Part shown: in pieces, positions 35,905 to 45,620 of the stretch
Numbering within the stretch: the stretch's first letter is position 1
Layout: each line of letters starts with the position of its first letter
Source: Chryseobacterium lathyri
Lineage (GTDB): Bacteria > Bacteroidota > Bacteroidia > Flavobacteriales > Weeksellaceae
DNA length: 64,000 bases
Direction: 5' to 3'
Assembly: GCF_030812195.1 (NCBI RefSeq)
Contig: NZ_JAUSSF010000004.1
Span: forward strand, 62,001-126,000
Program-made: the position numbers and the translations under genes
Notes under the pieces: model-generated
The model's database searches: none
Told to the model about the DNA's origin: nothing
Seen by the model: only the letters and a program-made list of their open reading frames with translations

Positions 35905-36660
35905 TTATTCCGATAAAGCTTCAATAACTAATTGTGATGCCAAAAAGCTACTGTGTTGTTGTTGTGCGGTAATCAATCTTCCATCTCTGATTGCAAAGGG
36001 TTCTAGTGGGCCAGCTACTTCAAAGTTGGTGTTTGGATTTTTACGGGCTTCTGTTTCGATGGTGTAATCGTTCACGGTCATTCCAAACATTTCATTAATC
36101 ATATTTTCTTCGCTATCAGCAAATCCGGTCCAGGTTTTTCCATCCGCTAAAAGTGTCCCGTCACTTAATTTTGTCCATAATAGCAAAGATGTTCCGTGGC
36201 AAATAAGGCATACTATTTTCCCAGCTTCATAGAAATCTGCAATAAACTTATGTAGCTTTTCATCATCTTTAAAATTAATTAAAGGGGCACCACCACCAGC
36301 TACACAAATGGCATCATAATCGTTTACATTGAATTCATCAATTGATGGTGTATCTTTCATCAATTTGCCATAGTCTTTATGATGAACAAATCCGATACTT
36401 ATCAAATCATTTTGATAAGCACCATTTGGATTTTCCGGGTCACTATGTCCATCAAAAATTACTTCTCCACCCCAAGGCGAGCAAAATTCCACATCAAATC
36501 CTGCATTGATAAAATCAAAAAAAGGACGTGTCATTTCTTCCGCAAAAAAGCCAACTTTCATACCGTGAAGGATTGCCGGATTTGAAACCAAACACAACAC
36601 TTTTTTCTTAGGAAAGGTATGTTTGGGTTGTTTTCTGATTACATTATTTTGTTCGTTCAT
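35905..36660 (-). CDS. DJ-1/PfpI (Hsp31-like) family protein
   Basis: 251 residues. Class I glutamine-amidotransferase-like fold with nucleophile Cys154 in KIVCLICHGTS, acid residue near Glu41-42 (FFAEEMTRPF), and the Hsp31-type insert SDPENPNGAY. Members act as glyoxalase III, chaperone or deglycase-like stress proteins. It is on the same strand as, and 72 bp downstream of, the SDR at 36733-37488, so the two may be one unit. Confidence 0.87.
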   Translation of the reverse strand: MNEQNNVIRKQPKHTFPKKKVLCLVSNPAILHGMKVGFFAEEMTRPFFDFINAGFDVEFCSPWGGEVIFDGHSDPENPNGAYQNDLISIGFVHHKDYGKLMKDTPSIDEFNVNDYDAICVAGGGAPLINFKDDEKLHKFIADFYEAGKIVCLICHGTSLLLWTKLSDGTLLADGKTWTGFADSEENMINEMFGMTVNDYTIETEARKNPNTNFEVAGPLEPFAIRDGRLITAQQQHSSFLASQLVIEALSE

Positions 36661-36732
36661 TATTTTAAAAAGATTGTATGTTGAAAATAAAAAAAACAGC
36701 TGTCATTTTTATAACAGCAGGTTTTCAATTAA

Positions 36733-37488
36733 TTATCTGGTTGTATAGCCACCATTTGCAAAAATAGTTTGCCCGGTAATCCACCAGCCGTCAGTTACCA
36801 AAAATTCAACCAGTGGAGCGATGTCGTTAATGTTCGTCAATCCGCCCAAAGCCGATGCCGATTTGTGGTACGCAACTGCATCAGCACTTTCCTGTCCATA
36901 GAAGAAAGGCGTGTCCATTGGCCCCGGGGCAACTGCAGTTACAGAAATGCCACGGGCTCCAAATTCTTTTGAAGCTGCTCTTGTAAAATGCTCAACCGGT
37001 GCTTTTGCACCCGCATACGTAGAATACAAACCCGTATAAGCTGCTAATAATGACGTTACAATGGTACAGATTTTACCATTATCATTCAGTTTTTTGCCAG
37101 CTTCCTGCAAGAAGAAATACGCTGATTTGGAATTGATGCCAAACATTTTGTCATATTCTTCTTCAGTGGTCTCAGTGAATGGTTTTTTAAGCACCATCCC
37201 TACTGTATTGATGGCCACATCAATGCCGCCAAATTTTGCAATAGCTTCGTCAAAAAACTTAGTTATATTTTCTACTTTGGTCAGGTCGCCTTGAAATAGA
37301 AACGCTTCTGCACCTAAAGCCTGAACTTCAGCCAGCGTTTTCTCGCTTTCTTCCTTAGAGCTTTCACTATTATAATGTATTGCTAATTTTGCTCCTTTTG
37401 CTGCAAAATCTTTGCTTAATAATCCACCAAGGTTTTTTCCTCCTCCTGCGATTAGCACTACTTTTCCATTAACATCGTGTGTTGACAT
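36733..37488 (-). CDS. Short-chain dehydrogenase/reductase (FabG-like)
   Basis: 251 residues. VLIAGGGKNLGG is a variant of the TGxxxGIG cofactor motif (Gly-rich, with Gly-Gly-Gly-Lys in place of the usual Thr-Gly). INTVG replaces NNAG; TSLLAAYTG carries the Ser, and YAGAKAP the Tyr-Lys pair. C-terminal ITGQTIFANGGYT is typical. The atypical nucleotide motif is as in several SDRs acting on 3-oxoacyl or sugar substrates; the substrate is unknown. An imperfect hairpin lies between it and the DJ-1 gene (36692-36724). Confidence 0.88.
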   Translation of the reverse strand: MSTHDVNGKVVLIAGGGKNLGGLLSKDFAAKGAKLAIHYNSESSKEESEKTLAEVQALGAEAFLFQGDLTKVENITKFFDEAIAKFGGIDVAINTVGMVLKKPFTETTEEEYDKMFGINSKSAYFFLQEAGKKLNDNGKICTIVTSLLAAYTGLYSTYAGAKAPVEHFTRAASKEFGARGISVTAVAPGPMDTPFFYGQESADAVAYHKSASALGGLTNINDIAPLVEFLVTDGWWITGQTIFANGGYTTR

Positions 37489-37536
37489 AACTTGTTTGTT
37501 TTTTGTTATATATAAGAATTATAACAAAAATATGTA

Positions 37537-37851
37537 TTAGGAAGATGTGCGGTATGGTGAACTTTTCAGGGGTTGTGAGAATTTCGGAATTTCACACGTG
37601 CTCTTTTCTATTCTGTATTGAACTACCAAATTGTCTCTAACTGCCGGAAGATCTTCCAATTTTTCATACAGTTCTGCAATTTTATTTTCAGTAATTTTGG
37701 TTTGATATTCAATTTGAGTAATGTCCGAAATATCCAAAACATCAGCGCCCTTTTTCATTGCCTCTAAATACCTTCCCTGTTTGGATTGCAGTTTTTGAAG
37801 CATAAAGACATCAATACTGTCATTGGTAAGCATAAAATTAACCCTGCACAT
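37537..37851 (-). pseudogene. Fragment of a conjugative-transposon helicase/DNA methylase gene
   Basis: 104 codons. The first half (CRVNFMLTNDSIDVFMLQKL then QSKQGRYLEAMKKGADVLDISDI) resembles the segment NDSIDxFMLQKLQxKQSRYEEAxxxGxDTLDxSDI of the large helicase/N6-methylase proteins on Bacteroidetes conjugative elements. The second half (ENKIAELYEKLEDLPAVRDNL...) does not continue that family. The intact proteins exceed 1000 residues, so this is only a scrap left by an element. Confidence 0.45.
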
Positions 37852-37873
37852 TTTCGTTCTTTCTAACTTATCT

Positions 37874-39019
37874 TCAAGCCATTTCCAAATTTCGCTCTTT
37901 AATCAAATTTTTGTAATATTCCGAGGGTGTTTTCCCATTAATTTCTTTAAAATAGCGGTTAAAAGACGATTTTGATTTGAAACCCGCTTCATAAGAAAGA
38001 AACAAAAAGTTAATATTTTCGTTCTTTTCTATCGCTTTCTCAATACCTTTCTTGAAATATTCTATCCTATATTCATTGATATATTGGTAAAATGATTTGT
38101 TTTTGTATCCATTCAGCATTTCGCTGATTTGGTATTTGTTGATATTGGTTTTGGTCGCCAATTGATCCAATGTCAAATCGCAATCTCTGAAAAGTTGCTG
38201 CCTTTTTACAGATTCATCCAATTTTTGCCAAAGATCTTTGAATTTGAATTCAAAATCAATGGTGTTGAGATGAACTACTTCTTTACTTATATCTGTTTTT
38301 TCTATTTCAATTTTTGGTTTTAAAATAGGTTCTAGAGAATTTTCATTTTGAATTTTAAAGCTCTTTCTGATAATTAAAAGACAAATGATAAGCAACGTGA
38401 AATATGTTAAACTTCTAATAATAATATTGATCGTATTGCTATCCTGCGGAAAAATCAGTTGCAATATTTTAGAAATAGGAATGAAAGATTCTATAAAAAG
38501 GATACAACACGAAATCTTTATAATAACACCGTACTCAATCTGATGAAGTAGTGTCTTTTTGTTTTTATTGGCGATCAAAATACTCTTTACAGGATAGTAA
38601 AGATTAATTATAAATATTAAACTCAGGCTTAAATCATTATATAAGTCTAACAGTTTTTTATCAACTCTATTTAGAATCAAAAAAACACAAGAAACTGTAA
38701 AATATGCAATCATTAAAACAAAAAACGGAAGAAAAACGTACCATTTCTTGGCTACAAGAAAGTCTTTTTTTGTTTTTCTTAAAGCGTACAAATAAATGAT
38801 TGGACCATAACATACAGAAATAAACGTATTCATCTGCTGCCTGATACTCTGATCGGGTACATAATTGAAAATAATAAACTTAATGATTAAATGTACTGCA
38901 ATGGCAGAAAGTAGAAAAATAAACAGATAATTAGAAGATACTTTTCTGTCTCTGACCAGCAAAAGCCAAAGTGCAACAAGTGCTTGAGACGCCCCTATGA
39001 TGATAATATACTGCATCAT
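37874..39019 (-). CDS. Membrane-bound AraC-family regulator
   Basis: 381 residues: about seven membrane helices (residues 1-225), a linker, and a C-terminal AraC HTH (about 275-375, LTLDQLATKTNINKYQISEMLNGYKNKSFYQYINEYRIEY and FLSYEAGFKSKSSFNRYFKEINGKTPSEYYK, here split for length). The 7TM-plus-AraC layout is frequent in flavobacteria. It is divergent from the TonB receptor/phosphatase operon (256 bp between), making that operon the natural candidate target. Confidence 0.88.
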   Translation of the reverse strand: MMQYIIIIGASQALVALWLLLVRDRKVSSNYLFIFLLSAIAVHLIIKFIIFNYVPDQSIRQQMNTFISVCYGPIIYLYALRKTKKDFLVAKKWYVFLPFFVLMIAYFTVSCVFLILNRVDKKLLDLYNDLSLSLIFIINLYYPVKSILIANKNKKTLLHQIEYGVIIKISCCILFIESFIPISKILQLIFPQDSNTINIIIRSLTYFTLLIICLLIIRKSFKIQNENSLEPILKPKIEIEKTDISKEVVHLNTIDFEFKFKDLWQKLDESVKRQQLFRDCDLTLDQLATKTNINKYQISEMLNGYKNKSFYQYINEYRIEYFKKGIEKAIEKNENINFLFLSYEAGFKSKSSFNRYFKEINGKTPSEYYKNLIKERNLEMA

Positions 39020-39275
39020 TTATTTTATACAAATCAATAACAATTAGATCACTTTATCGCCTTTAGATTATTATTTATTTATTAAAAATTTTCCAGCAAA
39101 TTAATATTGGGTTCATGAATAAATAACAAACAGTTAAAGAACAATAAAACACTGTTAATCAAATAATTAAATGCACTTTTCCAACGAGTGACACGTGGCG
39201 TTAGTTGGTTTTTTTTGTAGGACGAAAAGAAAAGAAAATCTTTACACTTTTGCCTTGAAATAAATCTAAGTCATT

Positions 39276-42173
39276 ATGAACAATCCAAATTTCACTAATT
39301 TCTCAAAACAAAAAAAGAAGGTCATCCAAATATCTGCTTTTTTCTTTTTGGCTTCTTTTGGAACCATCCAGGCGCAGACCATTAAAGGAACAGTTATCGG
39401 GAAAACAAGTGGTGCGCTTCCTGGCGCAAACATCTCGATTGTGGATGCTGATACCAGATCAGTTTCCTCCCTAGATGGAGATTTTAATTTATTTTCCCCA
39501 AGACTTGGAGAGGTAAAACTGAAAGTACAATACATCGGGTACGAAACTAAAGTTTTTCCTATCACCATAAAAGAAGGCACCAACGACATTGGATACATTA
39601 CCATAGAGCCTGAAAATAAAGTAAAGAATGATAGGGTTAGCGACATTGAAGGAGTTGTGATAAAGCGATCAAATGCTTTGACCCAAGCTAAAGCTTACGA
39701 AATTAAAAAGAATAACAACGCGATCATGGAAGTCATTGCCGCTGATGCCATAGGGAAACTACCAGACAGAAATGCAGCAGAAGCGGTACAAAGAGTACAA
39801 GGTGTCGCCGTTGCAAGATATCACGGAGAGGCCGATCAGGCAACCGTACGAGGAACTCCTTTTGCGTGGACTTCGGCATTACTGAACGGAAACCGACTTC
39901 CTAGTGCGAATGTTTTAGGAAACCGTTCTTTCGTATTAGATGTGATTCCCTCGGAATTAATCCAGTATGTGCAGGTTTCTAAAGCCATTACGCCAGATAT
40001 GGACGCAGATGCAATTGGGGGAAGCATCAACTTCATCACAAGAACTGCCCCGGCAAAGAAAACATTGAGTGTAAGCGGTGCCGGAGGTTACAATACGTTC
40101 TCTCATAACGGAACCTATAATGGTTCTATCGTATATGGAGACCGTTTTTTCAAAAACAAATTGGGCGTTCTTTTGTCTGGTGCCATTTGGGACAGGCAAT
40201 GGGGAGCAGATTCATTTGATGCCACTTATAACACAAGTGCTGCAAATGTTGGTCAAAGAAAATCCATAAATACAGTTCTAATGAAAAGATATATGGGAAC
40301 AAGAAGAACTATTGGTTTGAATGGTGGATTAGAATATAAATTCAATGCCAATAATAAAGTCTATTTCCGTGGAATGTTCAATAAGTTTGACGATATCCGT
40401 CCTGTTTATGAATCTTATGTAGATTATACAAACAGCAGATATCAGTACAATTTCAGATATTCTCATTACCAAACAGAATTATACGGAATGGAATTGGGTG
40501 GAGAGCATAGCATCACCTCAAAACTGAATATAGACTGGGCGGTAGGCGATTACACCGCAAAATATTTCCTTGACACACCTCCCACCAATGATACCAAAGG
40601 TCTTCCTATCGCCACATTTCGTCAAAAAATCCTTGGAGGATTCAATAATATGTCGAGCGATGGCAAAAGATACTGGGGATTTGATTCGCCAAATGGTGTT
40701 GGTGGAGAATATGAGGATTACAGCTCTGATGTAAAAGACCCGAATGAAGTAATGAGCCCTAATAAATTGCTATTATCCCAATTGGTCATTTCAAAATTGG
40801 ACAATAACGAAAGAGATAAAATCGCGAGAGTGAATTTGAAATATGATGTAAATTCAAATTTTTCATTTAAAATCGGAGCCAAATACCGTAACAAAGAACG
40901 GGTAAGCGATTATGGTTACAATACAGTTTATGCTCCAGCAACAGCAAATTTGTTGAGCCTTTCTCAGCTTTCCACAACAAATCCTCCGAAAGGAACTGAT
41001 TTTCTAGGTGGGATGAACGGCAATTATAATGCTTACATTATGAGCCCTCCTACGAAAGATCAGCTTTTCCAAATGTTTTCGCCAGAATTTTTGCAACAAA
41101 ATGGCTTCAAAGATTTTTCCAATGCAGCATCTAATGCGACAAGCGTTTATACCGGAGAGGAATCTGTTTTTGCAGCATACGCAATGGCAGAAATAAAAGC
41201 AAGTGAAAAGTTTAAAATTGTGGGAGGTTTCCGAAATGAATCTACAAGATTAACATTAAATGGGTCAAAATCTACAGTGTCAGGAACACCAGCAACCACG
41301 GTAGTGAGTACATCTGTTGTAGAAAGCAACTACAATGCTTTTCTACCTATGCTACATCTGCGTTACAACTTCACACCACAGGCGAATGTAAGATTTGCTT
41401 ATACGAGATCTTTTATCCGGCCTAATTTTGGAGATATGTCTCCGGGATCGAGCATCGACAATACGAGTAGCCCAAACAGAATCACACGAGGAAACCCGGA
41501 CTTGAAACCTACTTTTAGTCAAAATCTTGATCTGATGGGAGAATATTACTTCAGTAATATCGGTATTATCTCCGGAGGAGCATTTTATAAGAAAATATCA
41601 GACATTGTATTTTCGGATACCTCTATGCTGAATGTTGGAGGAACAGATTATATGGTCACCCAGTCGAAAAACCTTCAGGATTCTAATTTATATGGATTTG
41701 AAGCCGGCATCAACAAGCGTTTCGATTTCTTAAAGGGATTTTGGAATGGTTTCGGGGTAGAGTTTAATTACACTTACATCGATTCTAAAGTAGAAGTTCC
41801 AAGAATGGTAGCAGGCGTACAACAATATGATAAAACATCGCTTCCCAACCAAGCCAAAAACTTGTTCAACGCCATTTTGTACTACGAAAACAGCAAAGTA
41901 ATGATTCGTCTGGCAGGTAACTTCAGAGGAAAATCCGTGGAATCTATCAACCAAAATCTAGGTCCGGATTATTACATCTGGTCAGACAAAAACTTTACCA
42001 TTGATTTCTCCGCTAGCTATGACATCAGCAAAAAAGTCAAATTATTTGTTGAGCTGAACAACTTAAATGGCGAAAGTTTAAGACAATATATGGGAGACAA
42101 CAAGAAAAGAATCACTTCTCAAGAATGGTACGGAAGCAGAGGGCAAATGGGTGTTCGTTGGCAAATATTTTAA
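39276..42173 (+). CDS. TonB-dependent receptor (Caulobacter/Xanthomonas-like type)
   Basis: 965 residues: basic leader plus signal peptide (about 1-34, ending TIQAQ), carboxypeptidase-like domain (about 36-115), plug with LPDRNAAEAVQRVQGVAVAR, then RGTPFAWTSALLNGNRLPS and the SKAITPDMDADAIGGSINF segment typical of large TonB receptors, then a 22-strand-type barrel ending GVRWQIF with terminal Phe. The phosphatase gene begins 31 bp after its stop, in an operon. The pairing suggests import of a compound from which phosphate is removed at the cell surface. CACGTG lies in the upstream region near 39191. Confidence 0.92.
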   Translation: MNNPNFTNFSKQKKKVIQISAFFFLASFGTIQAQTIKGTVIGKTSGALPGANISIVDADTRSVSSLDGDFNLFSPRLGEVKLKVQYIGYETKVFPITIKEGTNDIGYITIEPENKVKNDRVSDIEGVVIKRSNALTQAKAYEIKKNNNAIMEVIAADAIGKLPDRNAAEAVQRVQGVAVARYHGEADQATVRGTPFAWTSALLNGNRLPSANVLGNRSFVLDVIPSELIQYVQVSKAITPDMDADAIGGSINFITRTAPAKKTLSVSGAGGYNTFSHNGTYNGSIVYGDRFFKNKLGVLLSGAIWDRQWGADSFDATYNTSAANVGQRKSINTVLMKRYMGTRRTIGLNGGLEYKFNANNKVYFRGMFNKFDDIRPVYESYVDYTNSRYQYNFRYSHYQTELYGMELGGEHSITSKLNIDWAVGDYTAKYFLDTPPTNDTKGLPIATFRQKILGGFNNMSSDGKRYWGFDSPNGVGGEYEDYSSDVKDPNEVMSPNKLLLSQLVISKLDNNERDKIARVNLKYDVNSNFSFKIGAKYRNKERVSDYGYNTVYAPATANLLSLSQLSTTNPPKGTDFLGGMNGNYNAYIMSPPTKDQLFQMFSPEFLQQNGFKDFSNAASNATSVYTGEESVFAAYAMAEIKASEKFKIVGGFRNESTRLTLNGSKSTVSGTPATTVVSTSVVESNYNAFLPMLHLRYNFTPQANVRFAYTRSFIRPNFGDMSPGSSIDNTSSPNRITRGNPDLKPTFSQNLDLMGEYYFSNIGIISGGAFYKKISDIVFSDTSMLNVGGTDYMVTQSKNLQDSNLYGFEAGINKRFDFLKGFWNGFGVEFNYTYIDSKVEVPRMVAGVQQYDKTSLPNQAKNLFNAILYYENSKVMIRLAGNFRGKSVESINQNLGPDYYIWSDKNFTIDFSASYDISKKVKLFVELNNLNGESLRQYMGDNKKRITSQEWYGSRGQMGVRWQIF

Positions 42174-42204
42174 TTTAAATTAATTGATAAATAATAATAA
42201 ATCT

Positions 42205-43029
42205 ATGAAAAAAATAGTATTAATAGCAGCGGTATTGGCATTGGGAACAACAATCAATGCACAGCTCAGCGACAGCCTCCGCCGTATTGTAAAAATGGAA
42301 GGTGCTTACAATTTCCGAGATACCGGCGGCTATAAAACAGAGGACGGAAAAGAAGTCGTTTTAGGAAAAGTTTACAGAAGCGATGCCATTAACAAATTAT
42401 CCGAAAAAGATCTCATTACTTTCAAAAATAAAAAAATAAAAAAAGTTGTAGATTTCAGAGGAACAGAAGAAGCCAAAAAAGCGATGGACAGGCTTCCTGA
42501 AAATACAGGCTACCTGTTATGCCCTGCCGGAAGCGAGAACCTTCCGGATGCACAAAATATGGTAAAACTTTTGAAAGAGAAAAATTTCTTGCTTGGTATG
42601 TATGGAACAGAAGGATTGCCTTACTTCGGAGAAAGATACAGACCCTTGTTTGTGCAATTGCTTACTTTGAAACCAGACGAAGCACTATTATACCATTGCA
42701 CCGGCGGACGAGACAGAACTGGGATGGCTTCTGCATTATTCTTAAAAATACTAGGAGTTTCGCAAGCAACTATAGAAAGTGATTTTGTTGCATCTAATTT
42801 TTATTTGGCGAAAAACCCAACAATGCAACAAATGTATTCTGGACTTTCAAAAATGGCGGGTTTAAGCGAAAGTGAAGTAAAAGCTGAAATGGAATTAAGA
42901 CCAGAGCTCATCAGAACTTTTTTTGCCGCTATCACCAAAAAATACGGAAGTATCGAAAACTTTTTCCAAGTAGAGATGGGGATTGGTCCAAATGAAGTGG
43001 CTATTTTAAAACAAAAATACACAAAATAA
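42205..43029 (+). CDS. Secreted tyrosine-protein phosphatase-like enzyme
   Basis: The start is ATG 42205, which begins a signal peptide (about 20 residues, ending TINAQ). 274 residues. The catalytic P-loop HCTGGRDRTG gives Cys165 and Arg171 (Cx5R). The front motif AYNFRDTGGYKTEDG and DFRGTEEA are typical of the Y_phosphatase3/IphP family. It should act in the periplasm or outside. Together with the TonB receptor directly upstream it likely processes a phosphorylated ligand; protein-tyrosine or phosphoinositide/phytate activity cannot be told apart by eye. Confidence 0.9.
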   Translation: MKKIVLIAAVLALGTTINAQLSDSLRRIVKMEGAYNFRDTGGYKTEDGKEVVLGKVYRSDAINKLSEKDLITFKNKKIKKVVDFRGTEEAKKAMDRLPENTGYLLCPAGSENLPDAQNMVKLLKEKNFLLGMYGTEGLPYFGERYRPLFVQLLTLKPDEALLYHCTGGRDRTGMASALFLKILGVSQATIESDFVASNFYLAKNPTMQQMYSGLSKMAGLSESEVKAEMELRPELIRTFFAAITKKYGSIENFFQVEMGIGPNEVAILKQKYTK

Positions 43030-43059
43030 CCTCCTTTTTTCAGATTTACTTTTTGAATA

Positions 43060-43092
43060 AAACCGTCTCCAATTGAGGCGGTTTATTTTTTG
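43060..43092 (+). terminator. Terminator of the receptor-phosphatase operon
   Basis: Stem AAACCGTCTC / GAGGCGGTTT with a CAATT loop, followed by ATTTTTTG. Confidence 0.85.
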
Positions 43093-43170
43093 TTAAATTA
43101 TGCATCCTACATTTAAATATATTAACACTTAATTTCATTATGTATGAAAAAAAAATTTAGTTTCTCAACT

Positions 43171-43200
43171 TGGGGAGTGAGGGATTTGAACCCTCGGTCC
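43171..43200 (-). other. tRNA 3'-end fragment (T arm plus acceptor 3' strand), probable attachment-site scar
   Basis: On the minus strand GAGGGTTCAAATCCCTC (43179-43195) is a perfect T arm, 5-bp stem and 7-base TTCAAAT loop, followed by ACTCCCC and discriminator A (43171-43178). No anticodon or D arm precedes it, so it is not a whole tRNA. The sequence would fit a tRNA-Ser-like gene beginning GGGGAGT. Isolated 3' ends of tRNA genes are the typical duplicated core left by tyrosine-recombinase elements. Confidence 0.65.
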
Positions 43201-43287
43201 CTTTTGTGATGCAATCGATTAAATGATAAAAAATGCGAGTTATACCCTTTGGATGCAACTAATATGGACAAATTTTATACGTAGGGT

Positions 43288-43424
43288 TTAATATAAAATA
43301 CATGCATTATCATCTTCCTCTTTAAGTTCATCGTCTATAAAAACTGCTTTCCAGTTTTCTTCATTATAAATTCCAATTCACGATATTCTTCACAGCAAGC
43401 ATTCAAATCAAATATTTTGGTCAT
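43288..43424 (-). pseudogene. Short frameshifted reading frame
   Basis: ATG 43424 gives MTKIFDLNACCEEYRELEF; a one-base shift continues YNEENWKAVFIDDELKEEDD and NACILY to a stop at 43288. The composition is protein-like and acidic. Family unknown. It may be a small defective gene near the tRNA scar. Confidence 0.25.
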
Positions 43425-43531
43425 TGTAATAACAGCTATAGGATAATCTTAAGTTATTCAAAATATAATTATGTCATATCAAATAATAACCTACTTTAGT
43501 ATTTCAAAACTAAACCAAAAAACATCACAAT

Positions 43532-44204
43532 ATGAACAGTGAAAATTTTAGCAAACTTGAGCTGCTTTACAAACAATTTAGGTATCCTTTCCCAGCATTC
43601 CCCTTACGCCGAACAATTAAAGGAGATTACTGAGAATCAATGGATCAATGGGGAATATCTGTGGCTTTATAAGCAGAATTCTCACCTCCGTAAAAGTAAA
43701 AAAAACTTATCCTAGTGTGACAGAATGTATTGCATTACGTGAGAATTCTATATGTCTTTATCTCTTCCTACAACTTACAGAAGTAGAAACCGGAATAATT
43801 TTGCCTCCAGAGATACACGAGCATCCTGTGATCCGCCATTTACAAACACTGGCTTGTCATCTTGTTACTTTTTTCAATGAGGTACAACCGGTAATCAAAG
43901 ACGAAGCCACCGAAAGTATTTATTATAATATTGTAAAAAAGTAATTCAGCATGAGCACCAGATGTCCTTGAAAGAAGCCTGCCTTGAAGATCTGCGCCTA
44001 CACAATGAAGACCTGAAAGAATTTGTAGAGCTGCAGGCTTCTCTTCCCGATTTTGGGATATGGCATGATGCGGTAGTCAATTGGGTACACTATATGAGCA
44101 TGGTTCTAAGCGGTTGGAAGAATATATCCACAAAATTAGACCGTTATAATGCTATGGAATTTCCAAATGCAGCAGAACTCAAGAAAAAGCTGAATCAGAT
44201 ATAA
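43532..44204 (+). pseudogene. Degenerate class I terpene synthase (first of three tandem copies)
   Basis: ATG 43532 starts NFSKLELLYKQFRYPFP; a frameshift leads to QHSPYAEQLKEITENQW and INGEYLWLYKQN, then about 110 residues that should hold the DDxxD motif are missing. A third frame resumes at TYPSVTECIALRENSICLYL, with the sensor Arg exactly 46 residues before FFNEVQPVIKDE. This site should read NDxxSxxKE; here D is E and S is P, so metal binding is lost. After another stop (43942) the C-terminal half continues SLKEACLEDLRLHNEDLKEF ... LDRYNAMEF to 44204. Clearly homologous in layout to the two intact copies downstream. Confidence 0.85.
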
Positions 44205-44238
44205 TATCACCAATTAATCATTTATAAATAAAAACAAT

Positions 44239-45228
44239 ATGAAACCAGAAAACTTTAATCCAAGGGACTATCTCCCATTAAACTATTACCCTTGGCCCAA
44301 TTTGATTAACCCACATGTAGACAAAATAGGAAAAGAAATGGATGACTGGATTGATAATGACTATACCTTTTTATCAGAAAAACTGAGGGGAAAATACAAA
44401 CGGCAAAAACAACATTATTGTATGGCGCGAATGATACCAACCGCAAGTTACGAACGTGCTGTGCCTTGTCACAGGTTTATACACTTTTATGATACGCTTG
44501 ACGATCAAATGGAATTTCATACGGTTGAAGAATCGGAGCCAATACTGGAACGGTTGATTACAATATTAAAAGGAGCGCAGCCTCTTACTGACGAAAATGC
44601 GTTTTTTCAACATGCAGCCCTTTTCAGAGATGAATTTCTAGCATTTATGCCTGAAATATGGTTAGAGCGTTTTACGGGAGCTTTACACCGTTGTTTTAAG
44701 TATGGTATTCAAGCAGAAGCTCCCTATAAAGGAACCTCAACTATACCAAGGCTTGCTCAATATATGGTGATACGCGAATATTCCGTTAATATGCTGCCAT
44801 TTTTTTATCTGGTAGATGTTGAGGTAAATTTTGTTTTGCCAAAATTCATTGAAGAGCATCCCATTATACAAAAATTAAGAACATTGGCCGTTAGAATAAT
44901 AGCATGGCAAAACGATATACATTCTTTGCCAAAAGAACTGCTTTTGGATACGGAAGTGTTTAACCTTGTTATTGTATTACAGCATGAGTACAACTTATCA
45001 CTTGAAGCAGCCCTCACCGAAACCATGCGCATTCACGATGCGGACGTAGCCGAATTTATTATACTGCAAGAAAATTTACCTGACTTTGGCATATACCAGG
45101 AACAAGTGCAGGATTATATAAAAGCCATAGGAATTATGATACAGGGAATAAACACTTTCTATATTGTAGACACCTCGCGCTATGTACCTGACGGCTTTGC
45201 ATGGCCGGAAAGAAATAGTAATGAATGA
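44239..45228 (+). CDS. Class I terpene synthase (intact)
   Basis: 329 residues, all-helical terpene cyclase of the bacterial type. The aspartate-rich motif is D88-D89-Q-M-E92; the NSE triad is N225-D-I-H-S229-L-P-K-E233; the pyrophosphate-sensor Arg179 lies exactly 46 residues before N225; and the C-terminal Arg-Tyr pair is in TSRYVPDG. All are needed to ionise a prenyl diphosphate with three Mg ions, so the enzyme should be active. Whether it takes farnesyl or geranylgeranyl diphosphate is not visible; diterpene synthases are known from Chryseobacterium. No prenyl-diphosphate synthase or P450 is in the window. It follows the broken copy by 35 bp. Confidence 0.95.
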   Translation: MKPENFNPRDYLPLNYYPWPNLINPHVDKIGKEMDDWIDNDYTFLSEKLRGKYKRQKQHYCMARMIPTASYERAVPCHRFIHFYDTLDDQMEFHTVEESEPILERLITILKGAQPLTDENAFFQHAALFRDEFLAFMPEIWLERFTGALHRCFKYGIQAEAPYKGTSTIPRLAQYMVIREYSVNMLPFFYLVDVEVNFVLPKFIEEHPIIQKLRTLAVRIIAWQNDIHSLPKELLLDTEVFNLVIVLQHEYNLSLEAALTETMRIHDADVAEFIILQENLPDFGIYQEQVQDYIKAIGIMIQGINTFYIVDTSRYVPDGFAWPERNSNE

Positions 45229-45346
45229 CATGGAAAACTTAAAAATATCATAGCCACACAAGAGGTAATCAGCAATTATTCAAATTTTAATTAATCCAAA
45301 CCCTAGACAGTTAGGCTATTTAAACAATTCTACTCATTTTTTTGTT

Positions 45347-45580
45347 GTGAATACACTTAATTATTCACCATATATATCAAAAGAAATTACAGAATTGGGA
45401 AGAGCATATTATCAGCAGTCTTCTGTACTTATTTTTTTCTTTACAGTAAAAGAATATTACAAAGGGCTCATTCTCGGATTGTTCTGTTTATTCGTTGGAT
45501 TTTTATTGATAGAGACTTTTTTACATAGCCGATTAACACATTGTTTTGAAAATGTTTCACGGCTTGATAAGGTGAATTGA
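45347..45580 (+). CDS. Possible small single-pass membrane protein
   Basis: 77 codons from a GTG at 45347, with one hydrophobic helix (LILGLFCLFVGFLLIETFL) and a terminator just behind it. No ATG, no recognised family. It lies between two terpene synthase genes. The only support is the length, the helix and the terminator. Confidence 0.3.
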   Translation: MNTLNYSPYISKEITELGRAYYQQSSVLIFFFTVKEYYKGLILGLFCLFVGFLLIETFLHSRLTHCFENVSRLDKVN

Positions 45581-45620
45581 GAACTCTTTATATGAGCAGT
45601 CATTCTCTGACACGAGATAC

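Noticed and set aside
42519..42782. 87-codon plus-strand ORF within the phosphatase gene
   Set aside because: A shifted frame over a clear enzyme with an intact P-loop.
43171..43270. Complete tRNA gene at the T-arm match
   Set aside because: The upstream part on the minus strand cannot be folded into anticodon and D arms, and no matching 5' acceptor strand is present.
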